Of a stretch of 64,000 nt of DNA, positions 10,001 through 19,700 are shown piece after piece. The notes below the pieces were generated by a model. That model was not told the DNA's origin, made no database searches, and worked only from the letters and a program-made list of their open reading frames with translations. Made by a program: the position numbers and the translations under genes. This stretch comes from DATAUD01 sp036501665 (GTDB lineage Bacteria; Verrucomicrobiota; Verrucomicrobiia; Limisphaerales; Palsa-1400). Positions within the stretch are counted from its first letter, which is position 1; each line of letters opens with the position of its first letter. The stretch covers positions 115,834 through 179,833 of the forward strand of contig DASXZW010000001.1 in the NCBI GenBank assembly GCA_036501665.1, in the 5' to 3' direction.

Positions 10001-10948
10001 CATACGCTGACGCCTGATGAGATGGCGCAAAGCATTGCGGCGACCGATTGGGACGCCGTGGCGGTTCAGGTTTCAACGCTGCAATCGCGCATCGATGAAA
10101 TGGGGCCGGTGAACCTGGTGGCGATTGCCGAGTATGAGGAAACGGAGCAACGCCACCAGTTTCTTACCAAGCAAAACGACGATTTGGTGCAGGCGAAGGC
10201 GCAGTTGGTTGAAGTGATCAACCGGATCAACACGCAAACCCGCTCGATGTTCGTGGAGACCTTTGAAAAAGTCCGCGAAAATTTCCGATTGATGTTCGTG
10301 GAGATTTTCGGTGGTGGAAAAGCCGACCTCATCTTGACAGAAAATGGCGATGTTCTTGAATGCGGAATCGACATCGTCGCGCGCCCGCCCGGAAAACAAT
10401 TGCAGAGCATTACGCTGCTCTCCGGCGGCGAGCAGACAATGACCGCGGTTGCGCTGCTCTTCTCCATTTACCAGGTCAAGCCGAGCCCGTTCTGCGTCCT
10501 GGACGAATTGGATGCCCCGCTTGACGAATCGAACATCAACCGGTTCGTCAAAGTGTTGCAGCGGTTCCTGGTTCACTCGCAATTTGTCATTATCACCCAC
10601 AACAAGCGCACCATTGGAATGGCGGACGTGCTTTACGGTGTGACGATGCAGGAGCATGGCGTGAGCAAAATCGTGAGCGTCAAATTCCACAAAGCCGAAG
10701 ACCACACAAACGGTGACGCCAATGGAAATGGAAACGGAAACGGGACACACGCTTCTGCGGAAACTTCCGACGGAAATGGTAATGGGAATGGGACACATGC
10801 CGAGGCGGAAATTTCCAATGGAGCTTCGACTGATGCTCCGCCGGAAACTGCTAATGGCGGTGAGACGCCTGCGCCGCCGGTGTTGCCACCTTCACGGCCT
10901 CGCGCGAAAACGTTGACTGCCGGGGAAGCTGCCGCATTGTCCAATTAA
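7061..10948 (+). CDS. smc: Chromosome segregation ATPase SMC
   Basis: About 1295 residues. Head ATPase with Walker A GPNGCGKS (residues 31-38), two long coiled-coil arms, a hinge around residues 510-660 with the GGYLNGNGSG stretch, the ABC signature LLSGGEQ and Walker B FCVLDELDAPLDESN. It condenses and segregates chromosomes, normally with ScpA/ScpB, which are not in this window. Start chosen at the ATG giving MYLKNLTVLGFKSFADK, the usual SMC N-terminus, 54 bases inside the longest frame. Odd: after the conserved C-terminal head it carries about 75 extra residues of low-complexity tail, including two copies of an Asn/Gly repeat (GNGNGNGTHA), then a Pro/Ala-rich end. Confidence 0.97.
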   Translation: MYLKNLTVLGFKSFADKTSLNFQPGVTAIVGPNGCGKSNVSDAIRWVLGEQSAKALRGGEMADVIFNGTDSRKPLSMAEVSLTIGGVDGENLSAAGVEIAYNEVTLTRRVFRDGASEYFLNKTPCRLKDIQQLFMGTGVGRTSYSIMAQGNITQILSSKPEDRRLVFEEAAGITKFKAQKKESMRKLEATDQNLLRVADLIREVKRQIGSLQRQAGKARRYKQLMNELTHLDTQLARHQFDVLQSDIQTKTVQLEKWREEIEALSATVLRVEDEISVLREHLSSQEQEIRNLQQQGMEMKGQCDRHESRIHFNEDKLRDLQEQNTRAASDITQAEERKLAATEELSNVVQRLDAAANALREHQEAYQSRRQALQSLENELRAAQDALRQAQSSTFDAAQQLSRARNEITALDLQKEGNAVRLEKLSAEKIQLEEERRGLDVRLEQFSETVKSGILDAQTHRGTVEERQKRLVEVQQQAVEITKELDELLRQQAAKRSRLSVLEQLQSEHEGFGAGALTALKSATDVLGSLSDKIRVPDQYVVAIETALGHNLQLVLTEQPETARRIVEDLRTNKTGRASIAALQLTPGDDGSAVEQSIPAGSVAALAEIQCDPVIQPLLRRLLGQTLIAQDLPSAIEASQTSKGAFDFVTPTGDLLNRHGIFTGGYLNGNGSGAAASSILGRKNQIAELQPVVAALQASIDELSRRKGALQSEQTQLQAGLQEAQTELRTQEVAIAVRQGEFKALENSARSLAQKIDTVIYEIESLAGQESEGTMKRQRLAEQAAALESVEQQQQASVIQWTASLESLRVQRETANASLTETKVAVATQDQLCNSFASQKKPLEQRIAELTNLAEQRRAEIHSFLERKLQAENEIAESRQKIEAIAHQREQLNIQITQMLTQKEAIDEQIATADNGLRDQRRSLNDLQQQRGGVEVELAQKGMAVQNLRERIKEKYQLILDDVRSECITITLADEGPARVHTLTPDEMAQSIAATDWDAVAVQVSTLQSRIDEMGPVNLVAIAEYEETEQRHQFLTKQNDDLVQAKAQLVEVINRINTQTRSMFVETFEKVRENFRLMFVEIFGGGKADLILTENGDVLECGIDIVARPPGKQLQSITLLSGGEQTMTAVALLFSIYQVKPSPFCVLDELDAPLDESNINRFVKVLQRFLVHSQFVIITHNKRTIGMADVLYGVTMQEHGVSKIVSVKFHKAEDHTNGDANGNGNGNGTHASAETSDGNGNGNGTHAEAEISNGASTDAPPETANGGETPAPPVLPPSRPRAKTLTAGEAAALSN

Positions 10949-10972
10949 CGAATCGACCAAACCCAATAAATT

Positions 10973-11650
10973 ATGCCCGCCCATCACGAAACTGGAGAGT
11001 TTATTGACAGTGAATTTCAATCCTCCCATCAGACATCTTACGGCGCGCCGGTGGGCGGAGCGATAGCCTCTCCGTCCCTGCCGAACCGCCCGCCCACGCG
11101 CGAAGAGATCGAGGCGATGGTCAGTGAGAAGCAGATCAAGCTGGCCGAGTTGAAGCGGGCCCAGGAGGAACTGGAGCGCGAGCGAGCCACGCTCGAGGAG
11201 ATGCGCCGTCGTCAAGCAGAGTTTCACGCGGGCCGCGAGGAAATGCTGCGCCATCTCACGCGCGGCATCGGCCTTCTGGAGGAAGCCGAATTGAACGCCC
11301 GCCGCGACGCCGAACAAATGTCGCGCACCCTTGGAGAATTTCGCGAGGCGGTCGAGAAAGTGCAAATTCTCAATGAACAAAACTGGACGCCCGACACCTA
11401 CAACGTCGAACTGACCCGCGGTTTGACCACCATTGAAAACGCCCGGATGGAATGGAATTCGGCCCGCCTCAAATTCACGCTCCTTACCGCTGCGCCCGTT
11501 GCTGAATCGGATCCCGCACAAGGCAAGTCGCTTTCGCCCTTCGGGACGCCGATGGATTTGCGGCAGCTTTGCAAAGTCGGGCTTGCGTTGACGTGGCCGC
11601 TGGTTGTCCTTGGCGGATGTATTTTTCTGGCGCTGCTGTTGCGCCACTGA
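10973..11650 (+). CDS. Coiled-coil protein with C-terminal membrane anchor
   Basis: 225 residues, not assigned to a family. After about 45 disordered residues comes a long charged heptad-rich segment (about residues 45-130, e.g. KLAELKRAQEELERERATLE), then a helical stretch, and one C-terminal hydrophobic helix (ALTWPLVVLGGCIFLALLL) followed directly by the end. It would therefore be tail-anchored with the coiled coil in the cytoplasm. It begins 24 bases after smc and is followed 15 bases later by another tail-anchored protein, so the three form a probable operon. Confidence 0.7.
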   Translation: MPAHHETGEFIDSEFQSSHQTSYGAPVGGAIASPSLPNRPPTREEIEAMVSEKQIKLAELKRAQEELERERATLEEMRRRQAEFHAGREEMLRHLTRGIGLLEEAELNARRDAEQMSRTLGEFREAVEKVQILNEQNWTPDTYNVELTRGLTTIENARMEWNSARLKFTLLTAAPVAESDPAQGKSLSPFGTPMDLRQLCKVGLALTWPLVVLGGCIFLALLLRH

Positions 11651-11665
11651 ACCGGCTGGCCTTGC

Positions 11666-12178
11666 ATGGGATTGTTCAATAAAAAAATTGATCCCATTAC
11701 CGAACGTTCGCGTGAGTTGACGGCGAAAATCGCCGATCTTGAATCCCGAATCAAGCGGCTCGATGAGGCGCAGGAAACAAACGGTCGCCCCCGCCTTCGT
11801 TCGACTGCCTACCCGCAAGGCCCAAACGGAACGGTGCGCAAATCCGCTGAGATCGGCAATGGCGAACCGGTCTTCGAGCCGGTGGACCAGAACCAACTCA
11901 AGGACCCGCCGGAGCCGCTGACCACGTCACGCCACTTCAACGAACTCGGCGCGCCGAAGTATAACCTCGTCAGCTTGGTCGAACGGATAAAAAGAAACCT
12001 CACCGGGCCACCTGCCTCCAATCCGAGGCTCATCAATTATCTGGCTGCAGGAAACATCCAGGGATTGCGTCCGTTGCGTTACGAGAAGCGCGTCGCGCGC
12101 AACCGTTTCATCGCGCTGACGGTTGTCTTCGTCGTTGTTCTTTTCGGCATCTTCTATTTCCTCGTCCGCCGCCATTGA
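11666..12178 (+). CDS. Small protein with C-terminal membrane anchor
   Basis: 170 residues, unknown family. A short coiled coil at the N-terminus (residues 10-38, RSRELTAKIADLESRIKRLD), a Pro-rich linker, a basic segment (RYEKRVARNRF) and one C-terminal hydrophobic helix (FIALTVVFVVVLFGIFYFLV) ending in RRH. The topology matches the preceding gene, 15 bases upstream, in the smc operon. No function can be assigned; a shared envelope or division-related role with its neighbour is a guess. Confidence 0.65.
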   Translation: MGLFNKKIDPITERSRELTAKIADLESRIKRLDEAQETNGRPRLRSTAYPQGPNGTVRKSAEIGNGEPVFEPVDQNQLKDPPEPLTTSRHFNELGAPKYNLVSLVERIKRNLTGPPASNPRLINYLAAGNIQGLRPLRYEKRVARNRFIALTVVFVVVLFGIFYFLVRRH

Positions 12179-12288
12179 TCAGGAGCAGCTTGAGAAATAT
12201 CCGTGACATCAGCGCGATCCGTGGTTTACTCCGTCCCCGTGATTTTAGATGACATCTTGGTGAAACTTTCGACTGATTGTAGAACATT

Positions 12289-13515
12289 ATGAAAATCGTA
12301 TTGGCATATTCGGGCGGGTTGGACACTTCCGTTCTGCTTTCGTGGATCAAGGATAAATATGATGCCGAGATGATCGCCTTCTGCGCCGACATCGGCCAAA
12401 AGGATGAACTCAAGGGCCTCAAGCAAAAAGCGCTCAAGACCGGCGCGTCGAAACTTTATATTGACGATCTTCAGGAGGAGTTCGCGCGCGATTTTATTTT
12501 CCCGATGATGCAGGCGGGGGCCATTTATGAGAACCAGTACTTTCTCGGCACGAGCATCGCGCGTCCGCTGATTGCCAAACGGATGATCGAAATCGCGCGC
12601 GCCGAAAAGGCTGACGCCATCGCCCACGGCGCGACCGGCAAAGGCAACGACCAGGTCCGTTTTGAATTAACGGCGGCGGCGCTGGCCCCGGAATTGAAGA
12701 TCATTGCGCCGTGGCGCGATTCCACGTTTCGCGACCAATTTCCCGGTAGGGCCGAGATGATTCAGTATTGCGCCGAGAAACGAATTCCCGTCGAGGCCAG
12801 CGCGAAAAAGCCGTATTCGATGGATCGGAATCTTCTGCACATTTCGTTTGAGGCGGGAATTCTTGAAGACCCGTGGCTCGACGCTTCCGCGCCAGAGCAT
12901 AAAGGGATGTACAAGCTCAGCGTGTCGCCGGAAGACGCGCCGTCGAAATCGGAATACGTCACGTTGGAGTTCGAGCAGGGCAATTGCATCGCCGTAAACA
13001 ATAAAAAACTGACGCCGCTCGGCGTGATGGAAACGCTCAATAAATTTGGGGGGAAACACGGCGTTGGGCGCGTGGACCTGGTTGAAAATCGTTACGTCGG
13101 GATGAAATCGCGCGGGGTTTACGAGACGCCCGGCGGGGCGATTTTGCATTACGCGCATCGGCAGATGGAAAGCATCACGATGGATCGCGAAGTCATGCAC
13201 TTGCGCGATTCGCTTATTCCGAAATATGGGGAGCTGGTTTATTACGGCTATTGGTTTTCGCCGGAACGATACGCCTTGCAGGCGCTCGTGACGGAAAGCC
13301 AGCGAAATGTCACCGGCACCGTGCGGGTCAAACTTTACAAAGGCAACATCATCACTGCCGGACGCAAATCGCCCGTCAGCCTTTATAATCCGCACATTGC
13401 CACGATGGAAGCCGATCCGACCAAGGCCTACAATCAGGACGACGCAACTGGTTTCATTCGGCTCAACGGATTGCGCCTGAGAGTGGCGGCGCAGGTGCAG
13501 AACGCGAAGAGTTAG
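12289..13515 (+). CDS. argG: Argininosuccinate synthase
   Basis: 408 residues, the usual length. It joins citrulline and aspartate with ATP to give argininosuccinate in arginine synthesis. The N-terminal ATP pyrophosphatase loop AYSGGLDTSVLLSW, the HGATGKGNDQVRFE citrulline/aspartate-binding motif and the C-terminal SRGVYETPGG segment are all present. It starts at an ATG 110 bases after the small membrane-protein gene, so it probably has its own promoter. It ends one base from the convergent receptor gene, with no room for a terminator between them. Confidence 0.97.
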   Translation: MKIVLAYSGGLDTSVLLSWIKDKYDAEMIAFCADIGQKDELKGLKQKALKTGASKLYIDDLQEEFARDFIFPMMQAGAIYENQYFLGTSIARPLIAKRMIEIARAEKADAIAHGATGKGNDQVRFELTAAALAPELKIIAPWRDSTFRDQFPGRAEMIQYCAEKRIPVEASAKKPYSMDRNLLHISFEAGILEDPWLDASAPEHKGMYKLSVSPEDAPSKSEYVTLEFEQGNCIAVNNKKLTPLGVMETLNKFGGKHGVGRVDLVENRYVGMKSRGVYETPGGAILHYAHRQMESITMDREVMHLRDSLIPKYGELVYYGYWFSPERYALQALVTESQRNVTGTVRVKLYKGNIITAGRKSPVSLYNPHIATMEADPTKAYNQDDATGFIRLNGLRLRVAAQVQNAKS

Positions 13516-13516
13516 C

Positions 13517-15622
13517 CTAAAATCGCGCGGTTGCGGCGACGCCGAATGTCGCCGGGTCACCGGGTTGAAGGATCAGCGAGCCATACGATGGCCCGAGGTT
13601 CAAAGCGTTGTTGAAATAATGCCTGTCAAAAATATTCTTTGCGAAGAAGTGAATGTTAAAGTGGCTGGTTTCGTAACCGGCCTGCGCATTCACGAGAATG
13701 TAAAGGTTCTGGGTCGTCGGCCCGGAGGTTATGTCATAAGCGTCGTCCAAATGGTAGCGGCCAACTCCGACGCCCTCGCCGCGCACGTAAAGATGCCACC
13801 AAGGCAAACGATAACGCGCCGATAAATTGGCCGTGAATTCAGGAACGAAACTGATCGGCTTCCCATCGAGGTTTGACGCCGCTCCCGTTCCGGTGTCCGC
13901 GGCAGGAACGGTGAAACGGTTGTACTTTGCGTCCGTGTAACCGGCTGTCGCCGAAATATCGAGGCCCTTCATCGGCCGCGCTGTCAATTCCAATTCTGCG
14001 CCGAACAGTTCCGCGCGTTCGGCATTCAGCAAGTAAGCCTCCGTCGGCGTGGCGGGATTGATCAGGTAAGTTTGATAGTCGGATGCTTGCGTGTAAAACA
14101 GCGCCGCGTTCGCCGAAAGTTTGTCGTGGAACCAGGAAGTTTTGCCTCCCAACTCAAATTCCCACGAACGTTCCGGGCTGTATTCGCTTTGCGCCGCCGC
14201 GTCCACCGAGGGATTAAAGCCGCCGCTTTGGTAGCCTTCCGTCGCGCTGAGATAAACTTCAGCCTTCGGCGTGAAGCGATACGTCACGGCGATTTTCGGT
14301 TGGGCCGAAGTAAAACTGTCCGAAGAATCATACGCGCCCGTGACAAAACCCGATGCGGCGCCGACTCGCAAAATCTCCCGGCGATCATAATTCAACCGCA
14401 CGCCAAGAGTTAATCCCCAATGCTCCGTCATGCTGTAAGCGCCTTGCGCAAATGCGGCGTAGGTCTCGTTTTGCGAGCGCGCCAGTGTCAATAATGTCGT
14501 CGCGGGCGCGGGCGAAAACACCATCGAACCGGAATCGGAATGGAGATCGTCGTTTAAATAATAAACGCCCGCGTGCCACTTGAGTTTTTCTTCGGCGTCG
14601 GGAGATTCGATGCGAAATTCCTCGCTCCATTGCTCAAGTCTCGGATAGTCAAAGCCATCCACTGCGTTGACCGGCGAGAAATCAAAATCCTGAAACAAAT
14701 CCTGCCGCCAATCGCGATGTGTCGCGACGGAAGTGATCTTGAAAGAGTCGGTGTGATAACCGATCTTCAACGCTTCGCCCGTGTTGTAAGTATCGACATA
14801 ACCGTTGATATCGCGGGACACGGAGAATGGGCTCGCGTCCGCTCCCGGCAAATAAGTTGGGACAAACCCATCGTTATCACGCCCACCATTGGCGGTCAAC
14901 GTGACACGCCATTTTGCCGTTGGAGTCCACCGCAATGTCGCGCGGCCATCCGCGGTGTTTCGGGTATCGGGATGGTCATGGATAAAATTATTATTGACAA
15001 AGCCGTCGCGCAAACCGTAAAGGCCGTCGATTCCAAAAAACAAATTGTTCTGCACGAGCGGCCCGCCGAGGCCAAATCTGTAGTCTTGACTGTTGTAATC
15101 GCCGTAGCTCAAGCCAAGATAGCCATGCGTGACGTTCCCGGGTTGGCGAGTATTAATATTGACAACGCCGCCGACTCCGCTCGCGCCATACATTGTTCCC
15201 TGATAGCCGGAAATAAACTCCATGTCGCGCACGTCGTAGAGTTGCAATTCGCGCGAATACATGTCGTAATACGGAACGTCATCGACGTAAAAGCCGACCA
15301 CCGGTTCGCCGGCGCCGAAATTGTTTTCACGAAAGCCGCGAAACGAAAATTTCGGCGAGCGTTGATCGTTCGCGTCGAACACCATGAAGTTCGGGGTTTG
15401 CGCGCTCAAGTCGCGGATCGAGGAAATTTCGCCGACTTGCGCTTCCTGCCCGGAGAGAATCGTTACCGCGCTCGAATCGGATTGCGGAATCCTGGTGACA
15501 GCCGCGCCGGTCACGGTGACAGGCGCCAATTGAGTTGCATCCTGCGCAAATGCGCGGAGCGATTGCAGCGCGAGGCTTCCGGCGATCCACGCTCCCGCAA
15601 GTCTGATTTTTCGGATGGACAT
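13517..15622 (-). CDS. TonB-dependent outer-membrane receptor
   Basis: 701 residues. Signal peptide, then a plug domain (about residues 45-160: VTILSGQEAQVGEISSIRDL, with FSFRGFRENN and GVGGVVNINTRQPGN), then a 22-strand barrel with aromatic-girdle strands, ending in FGVAATARF with a terminal Phe as usual for barrel assembly. Such receptors take up ferric siderophores or similar ligands using TonB energy. The ligand cannot be read. It starts 13 bases after the alanine dehydrogenase stop and so is probably the second gene of that operon, an odd pairing. Confidence 0.9.
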   Translation of the reverse strand: MSIRKIRLAGAWIAGSLALQSLRAFAQDATQLAPVTVTGAAVTRIPQSDSSAVTILSGQEAQVGEISSIRDLSAQTPNFMVFDANDQRSPKFSFRGFRENNFGAGEPVVGFYVDDVPYYDMYSRELQLYDVRDMEFISGYQGTMYGASGVGGVVNINTRQPGNVTHGYLGLSYGDYNSQDYRFGLGGPLVQNNLFFGIDGLYGLRDGFVNNNFIHDHPDTRNTADGRATLRWTPTAKWRVTLTANGGRDNDGFVPTYLPGADASPFSVSRDINGYVDTYNTGEALKIGYHTDSFKITSVATHRDWRQDLFQDFDFSPVNAVDGFDYPRLEQWSEEFRIESPDAEEKLKWHAGVYYLNDDLHSDSGSMVFSPAPATTLLTLARSQNETYAAFAQGAYSMTEHWGLTLGVRLNYDRREILRVGAASGFVTGAYDSSDSFTSAQPKIAVTYRFTPKAEVYLSATEGYQSGGFNPSVDAAAQSEYSPERSWEFELGGKTSWFHDKLSANAALFYTQASDYQTYLINPATPTEAYLLNAERAELFGAELELTARPMKGLDISATAGYTDAKYNRFTVPAADTGTGAASNLDGKPISFVPEFTANLSARYRLPWWHLYVRGEGVGVGRYHLDDAYDITSGPTTQNLYILVNAQAGYETSHFNIHFFAKNIFDRHYFNNALNLGPSYGSLILQPGDPATFGVAATARF

Positions 15623-15635
15623 GGGCGGGGTTTAT

Positions 15636-16736
15636 TCAAAGTTGAGGCGGATGGCAAATCATTCCGTGCGCCTCCGCGACCGCTTTATGCGTGACAAACC
15701 CCTTCATGACGTTGATGCCGCCGAGCAGGGCAGGTTGCGCGCGACACGCCTCCGCCAATCCCATGTCTGCCAAAGTTTCGATGTAACGATAAGTGACATT
15801 GGTCAGCGCCTGCGTCGCCGTTCGCGCGTAAGCGCCGGGCATGTTCGCGACGCAATAGTGGATGACGCCTTCCTCCACGAAAACTGGATTCGCATGAGTC
15901 GTCGGGTGGGAAGTTTCCGCGCAACCGCCTTGATCAATGGCGATATCGACCAACACGCTGCCGGGCCGCATTCGTCGCAGCATTTGCCGATTTATCAGCT
16001 TCGGCGCTTTTGCACCGGGAACTAGCACCGCGCCGATCAACAAATCCACCGTCGGCATCAAATCCAGCAAGTGCGCTTCGCTCGAATACAACGTGTGCGC
16101 CGTGTGAAGCGTGATGTCCAAAAAGCGCATTCGCTCCAGGTCAACTTCCAAAATCGTCACGTCCGCGCCAAGTCCAGTCGCCATCCGCGCCGCATTGATT
16201 CCGCTTGCGCCGCCGCCCAAAACCACCACCCGCCCCGGAAGCACACCCGGCACGCCTCCAAGCAAAACGCCGCTGCCGCCGTTGTGTTTTGCCAGAAAAT
16301 ATCCTCCAACAAGAACGGCCATGCGCCCGGCGATTTCGCTCATCGGCTCCAGCAAGGGCAGGCGTCGATTGACTTCGATGGTTTCGTAGGCGATCGCGGT
16401 GACGCCCGATTTCATTAGCGCCTCAGTCAACGCCCGATCCGCGGCGAGATGCAGGTAAGTGAAAAGCATCTGGCCCTGGCGAAGGAGCGCGCACTCGGAC
16501 GCTTGTGGTTCCTTCACCTTGACAATGAGGTCCGCCTTTGCGAACACAACGGCATGTTCAGCGGTCATTTCAGCGCCGGCCTGCTCGTAATCGGCATCGG
16601 GAAAACCAGCGCCCGCGCCCGCTCCGCGTTCGACAATGACTTTGTGTCCGCGTTTGATCAGCAAATAGACCGCCGAAGGGAGCAGGGCGACGCGATGCTC
16701 CTGAAGTTTGATTTCCCGTGGAACGCCAATCGTCAT
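15636..16736 (-). CDS. ald: Alanine dehydrogenase
   Basis: 366 residues. It interconverts L-alanine and pyruvate/ammonia with NAD. The N-terminus MTIGVPREIKLQEHRVALLP, the substrate-site residues in VKVKEPQ and FTYLHLAAD, the nucleotide-binding VVLGGGASGINAARMA and the C-terminal segment NVMKGFVTHKAVAEA are characteristic. It is preceded by a 15-bp perfect palindrome at its promoter. The TonB receptor follows at 13 bases. Confidence 0.95.
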   Translation of the reverse strand: MTIGVPREIKLQEHRVALLPSAVYLLIKRGHKVIVERGAGAGAGFPDADYEQAGAEMTAEHAVVFAKADLIVKVKEPQASECALLRQGQMLFTYLHLAADRALTEALMKSGVTAIAYETIEVNRRLPLLEPMSEIAGRMAVLVGGYFLAKHNGGSGVLLGGVPGVLPGRVVVLGGGASGINAARMATGLGADVTILEVDLERMRFLDITLHTAHTLYSSEAHLLDLMPTVDLLIGAVLVPGAKAPKLINRQMLRRMRPGSVLVDIAIDQGGCAETSHPTTHANPVFVEEGVIHYCVANMPGAYARTATQALTNVTYRYIETLADMGLAEACRAQPALLGGINVMKGFVTHKAVAEAHGMICHPPQL

Positions 16737-16760
16737 GGCGCAAATGGTGGAGGGCGACGA

Positions 16761-16775
16761 CGCGTTGTCAACGCG
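16761..16775 (-). promoter_or_regulatory. Palindromic operator candidate at the ald promoter
   Basis: CGCGTTGTCAACGCG is a perfect inverted repeat (7-base arms, one-base centre) 25 bases before the ald start. Read leftward, its centre forms TTGACA, a consensus -35 hexamer, so a protein bound there would block the promoter. The regulator is not identifiable from this window. Confidence 0.45.
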
Positions 16776-16789
16776 AGAAAATTAAACTG

Positions 16790-19700
16790 TTATGGCAAAT
16801 GCAGCCGATAATAGCCCTGCGACGACGTTGCGGCGTTTGTAAAATAGTGGATTTGTCCATCGCCTGGGACCGTTTGCAAATTCAACCAAAGCGAATCCGT
16901 CAAATTATTCTTATATTGTACTTCGTAAGTTTGGTTGCTCGCGGTTTGAAACGAAAACGAAAAATTCGCAGACTGAACCTTCGGATCAAAAATGACCGGC
17001 TCCAAAATTCCGTCACAGCACAAGTAATGTCCGCCGTCAGTCACTGCGACGCTGTCAATCCACCATCCGGTCGATCCATACGCGTTTCCAGTGTCAGTGG
17101 CGCAGCGCCATCTCAATACGATGTTTGTCTCAATAGCCGCCGAGGGAAGATTTACAATCGTCGTAATGAAGCCTCCAGAATCGCCGCTCCAAGCCGCCCG
17201 ATTTGCCAATGGATTATCGTCGGATGTCGCGGGCTCGATAGTTTTGTTGTAGCCGTTCGTTACAAAACTTCCGCCAGCGGCAAGGATATCGGCGAACGCG
17301 TTGGCGCCGATCTGAATTTCCAAAACTCCGCCGTCGAGCGCCTCCAGAATCGCAAAAGGATTTACTTCCAATTTGTATGCCTGTCGAAAAATCAACTGTG
17401 CAGCCGAAGAATTGAGCGCGATCACCGGCGACGTAAGTTCTGCGACGCCTGCATTCGTGGTCGCCTTGGTGAACACGGAGTAGGGCGCTGTATCGGCCAT
17501 ATCATTGGTCGTTACCCAATCAAGTTGTCCTCCAAGAGAATCAGTTGTCCACCCGGATGGCAGGGCAGGGGGCGCTACTGCATCGAAACTCTCGCTGAAG
17601 TTGGTCGCTGCCACAAATTTGCCCAATGTAAAAATATTGCTGACGGTGCCAAGGTCGTTGGTGCCGTCTTGAAGTAGAAGCGTCGCCGTGATCGTATCTC
17701 CGCAATTTCCAACGGCTATAAATGTGAACGGTCGCGATGTTGCGATTCCTCCCGGAGGCAGTGCGCCGAAGTTTATCGGTCCGGACGGAGAAACCACTCC
17801 ACCGGACTCGATCAGCGTGGCAACAAGATTCGTGGTCTGGACAGTGCCGATGTTTTGCAGCGCGAAATTGACAGTGACCGTTTCGCCGGGATCAATCTCG
17901 CCATTGCCGGGAGGGCAATTCTCGGCAGTCAGCGCTGCTCCAGCCGTTACGATTACTGGAGGTCCGTCCGCATCGGCATTGTAAACGACGAGCGCAAAAT
18001 CCTGGAGCAACTTGTTGGCAGCATTCGGAACGCCGACGGAATTAATGTTCGCCGCGGTCACTGTAATCGTAAACGAACCGGAAATTCCCGCCGGACAGTA
18101 AACGCTTTCGACATTGTTCACTGAATCCGCGGCGCCTCCGGGAACGGAATGGTTTCCGTTGAACACATTGCCGAAATAGGCCTCGCCGCCGACGGTCACT
18201 GTCAAGTCGAGGTCGTTGTTGTACGACGCGCCCGCGGTATTGCCTGGCGCATCCGTCCAGGCTAGGGTGACGTGGAATGGAATATTAGTGTTGGCAATCG
18301 ACCCTTTGAAAACTCGCGTTTGACCGCTCGCGGAAAAAGTGTCCGCCGCTTGCTGGTCGCGCAACAAGCGTGGAACGCCGTCGAAACTCGCGCCCAAATC
18401 GAGTTCCCCCATTCCCTGGCTCGGCGACGGTAAAGTATCATTGACGGTTGCGCCTGTCATGTAGCGCGCACTGTTCATCAGCCACGCCTTGGTCATCGCA
18501 GGCGATGGTGGAACCAGCGATTGATTGATGAAATATTGGCGCAGCAACGCGCACCCGCCCGCGACGCACGGCGCGGCATGACTCGTTCCTGATGAAGCTG
18601 TATAAAAGTGTTGACCCGGCGGATAAAAAAGTCCGACGGGTCCGCCGCAAAGGGAATCGCCATTGAAACAAACGTCAGCGGTTCCCAGTGGACCGGGATC
18701 GGGTGCTTGAACGAGCCCACCGCTGATGTGAGTCGCAGGCGCAACAAGGTCGGGCTTGGCGCGTCCATCGGCGCATGGCCCTCGCGATGACGGGTTTGCG
18801 ATTTCGTTGGCGCTACTGGCTTGATTGTCCCCGACGCCGCAACCGTCCGCTCCGCCGAAAGCCTGGACATTGTCCGCGCCGCCGACGGTGATCACGTTTT
18901 TCGCGGTGCCGGGCTGGTCGATGGTTTGCGGGTTCGGCCCGGAATTGCCCGCGGCAAACACGACAACCATTTCGCGATTTCCGAACGAGGGATTTGCCAT
19001 GTTTGACAGTTGCGCGTCACGAACCAAGGCGTCGTACTCCTGGCAAAAAATCCCGTAGGAACCATTGTCATCGCCATCGCCCCAGCTATTGCTGTCAATT
19101 CTAACGCCGTCATTGTAAGCGTCCGATTCCAATTGCGACAGGTCTGGAGAAGTCCACACATCCGGATCAAAAATAACCGACGCCCCAATTCGCGCGAACG
19201 GACACGCGCCAAGGCCATAAGCGAACCCCGCGCTGTCCGCGAACGGAAAATTTGTCCCGTCGTCGAACCCGGCAATGATATGCGCGTTGATTGTGCCGTG
19301 GCCGTCGCATCCCTCCAAGGTGCTCGGGGAATTTGAAGTTCCTTCCAAACGCGAATAAACAACGCGGCTGACGTCATTTGTGTTGCCGCCGGGATAAAGA
19401 CCAAAATGATTTGGCTGTGTCGTGCCATTGTCGATCCCGCTGTCCGAAATATTGACGACAAACCCCGACGCCGTGAACTGTTCCTCCGTAAACCCCATTC
19501 CGGCCAGCCAAGCAAGATAACCCGGCGCGGAAGGAACGTTGTTGCTGAGGTTTCCGGCGACGATTTGGTCTTGACGCTCATCCAGCTTTTTCGGCGGAGA
19601 CAACGGCTGGATCGAAATGACATCAGGCCGCGCGGCTATAGAATCAAGGTCCGCAGCACGGAGGCGCACAATGATATTAAGAAAACCCAGCACGCGGTGG

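Noticed and set aside
14573..15694. 373-codon rightward frame opposite the TonB receptor
   Set aside because: Fully antisense to a well-supported gene, rich in Arg/Ala/Val as expected for a shadow frame, no domain or ribosome site.
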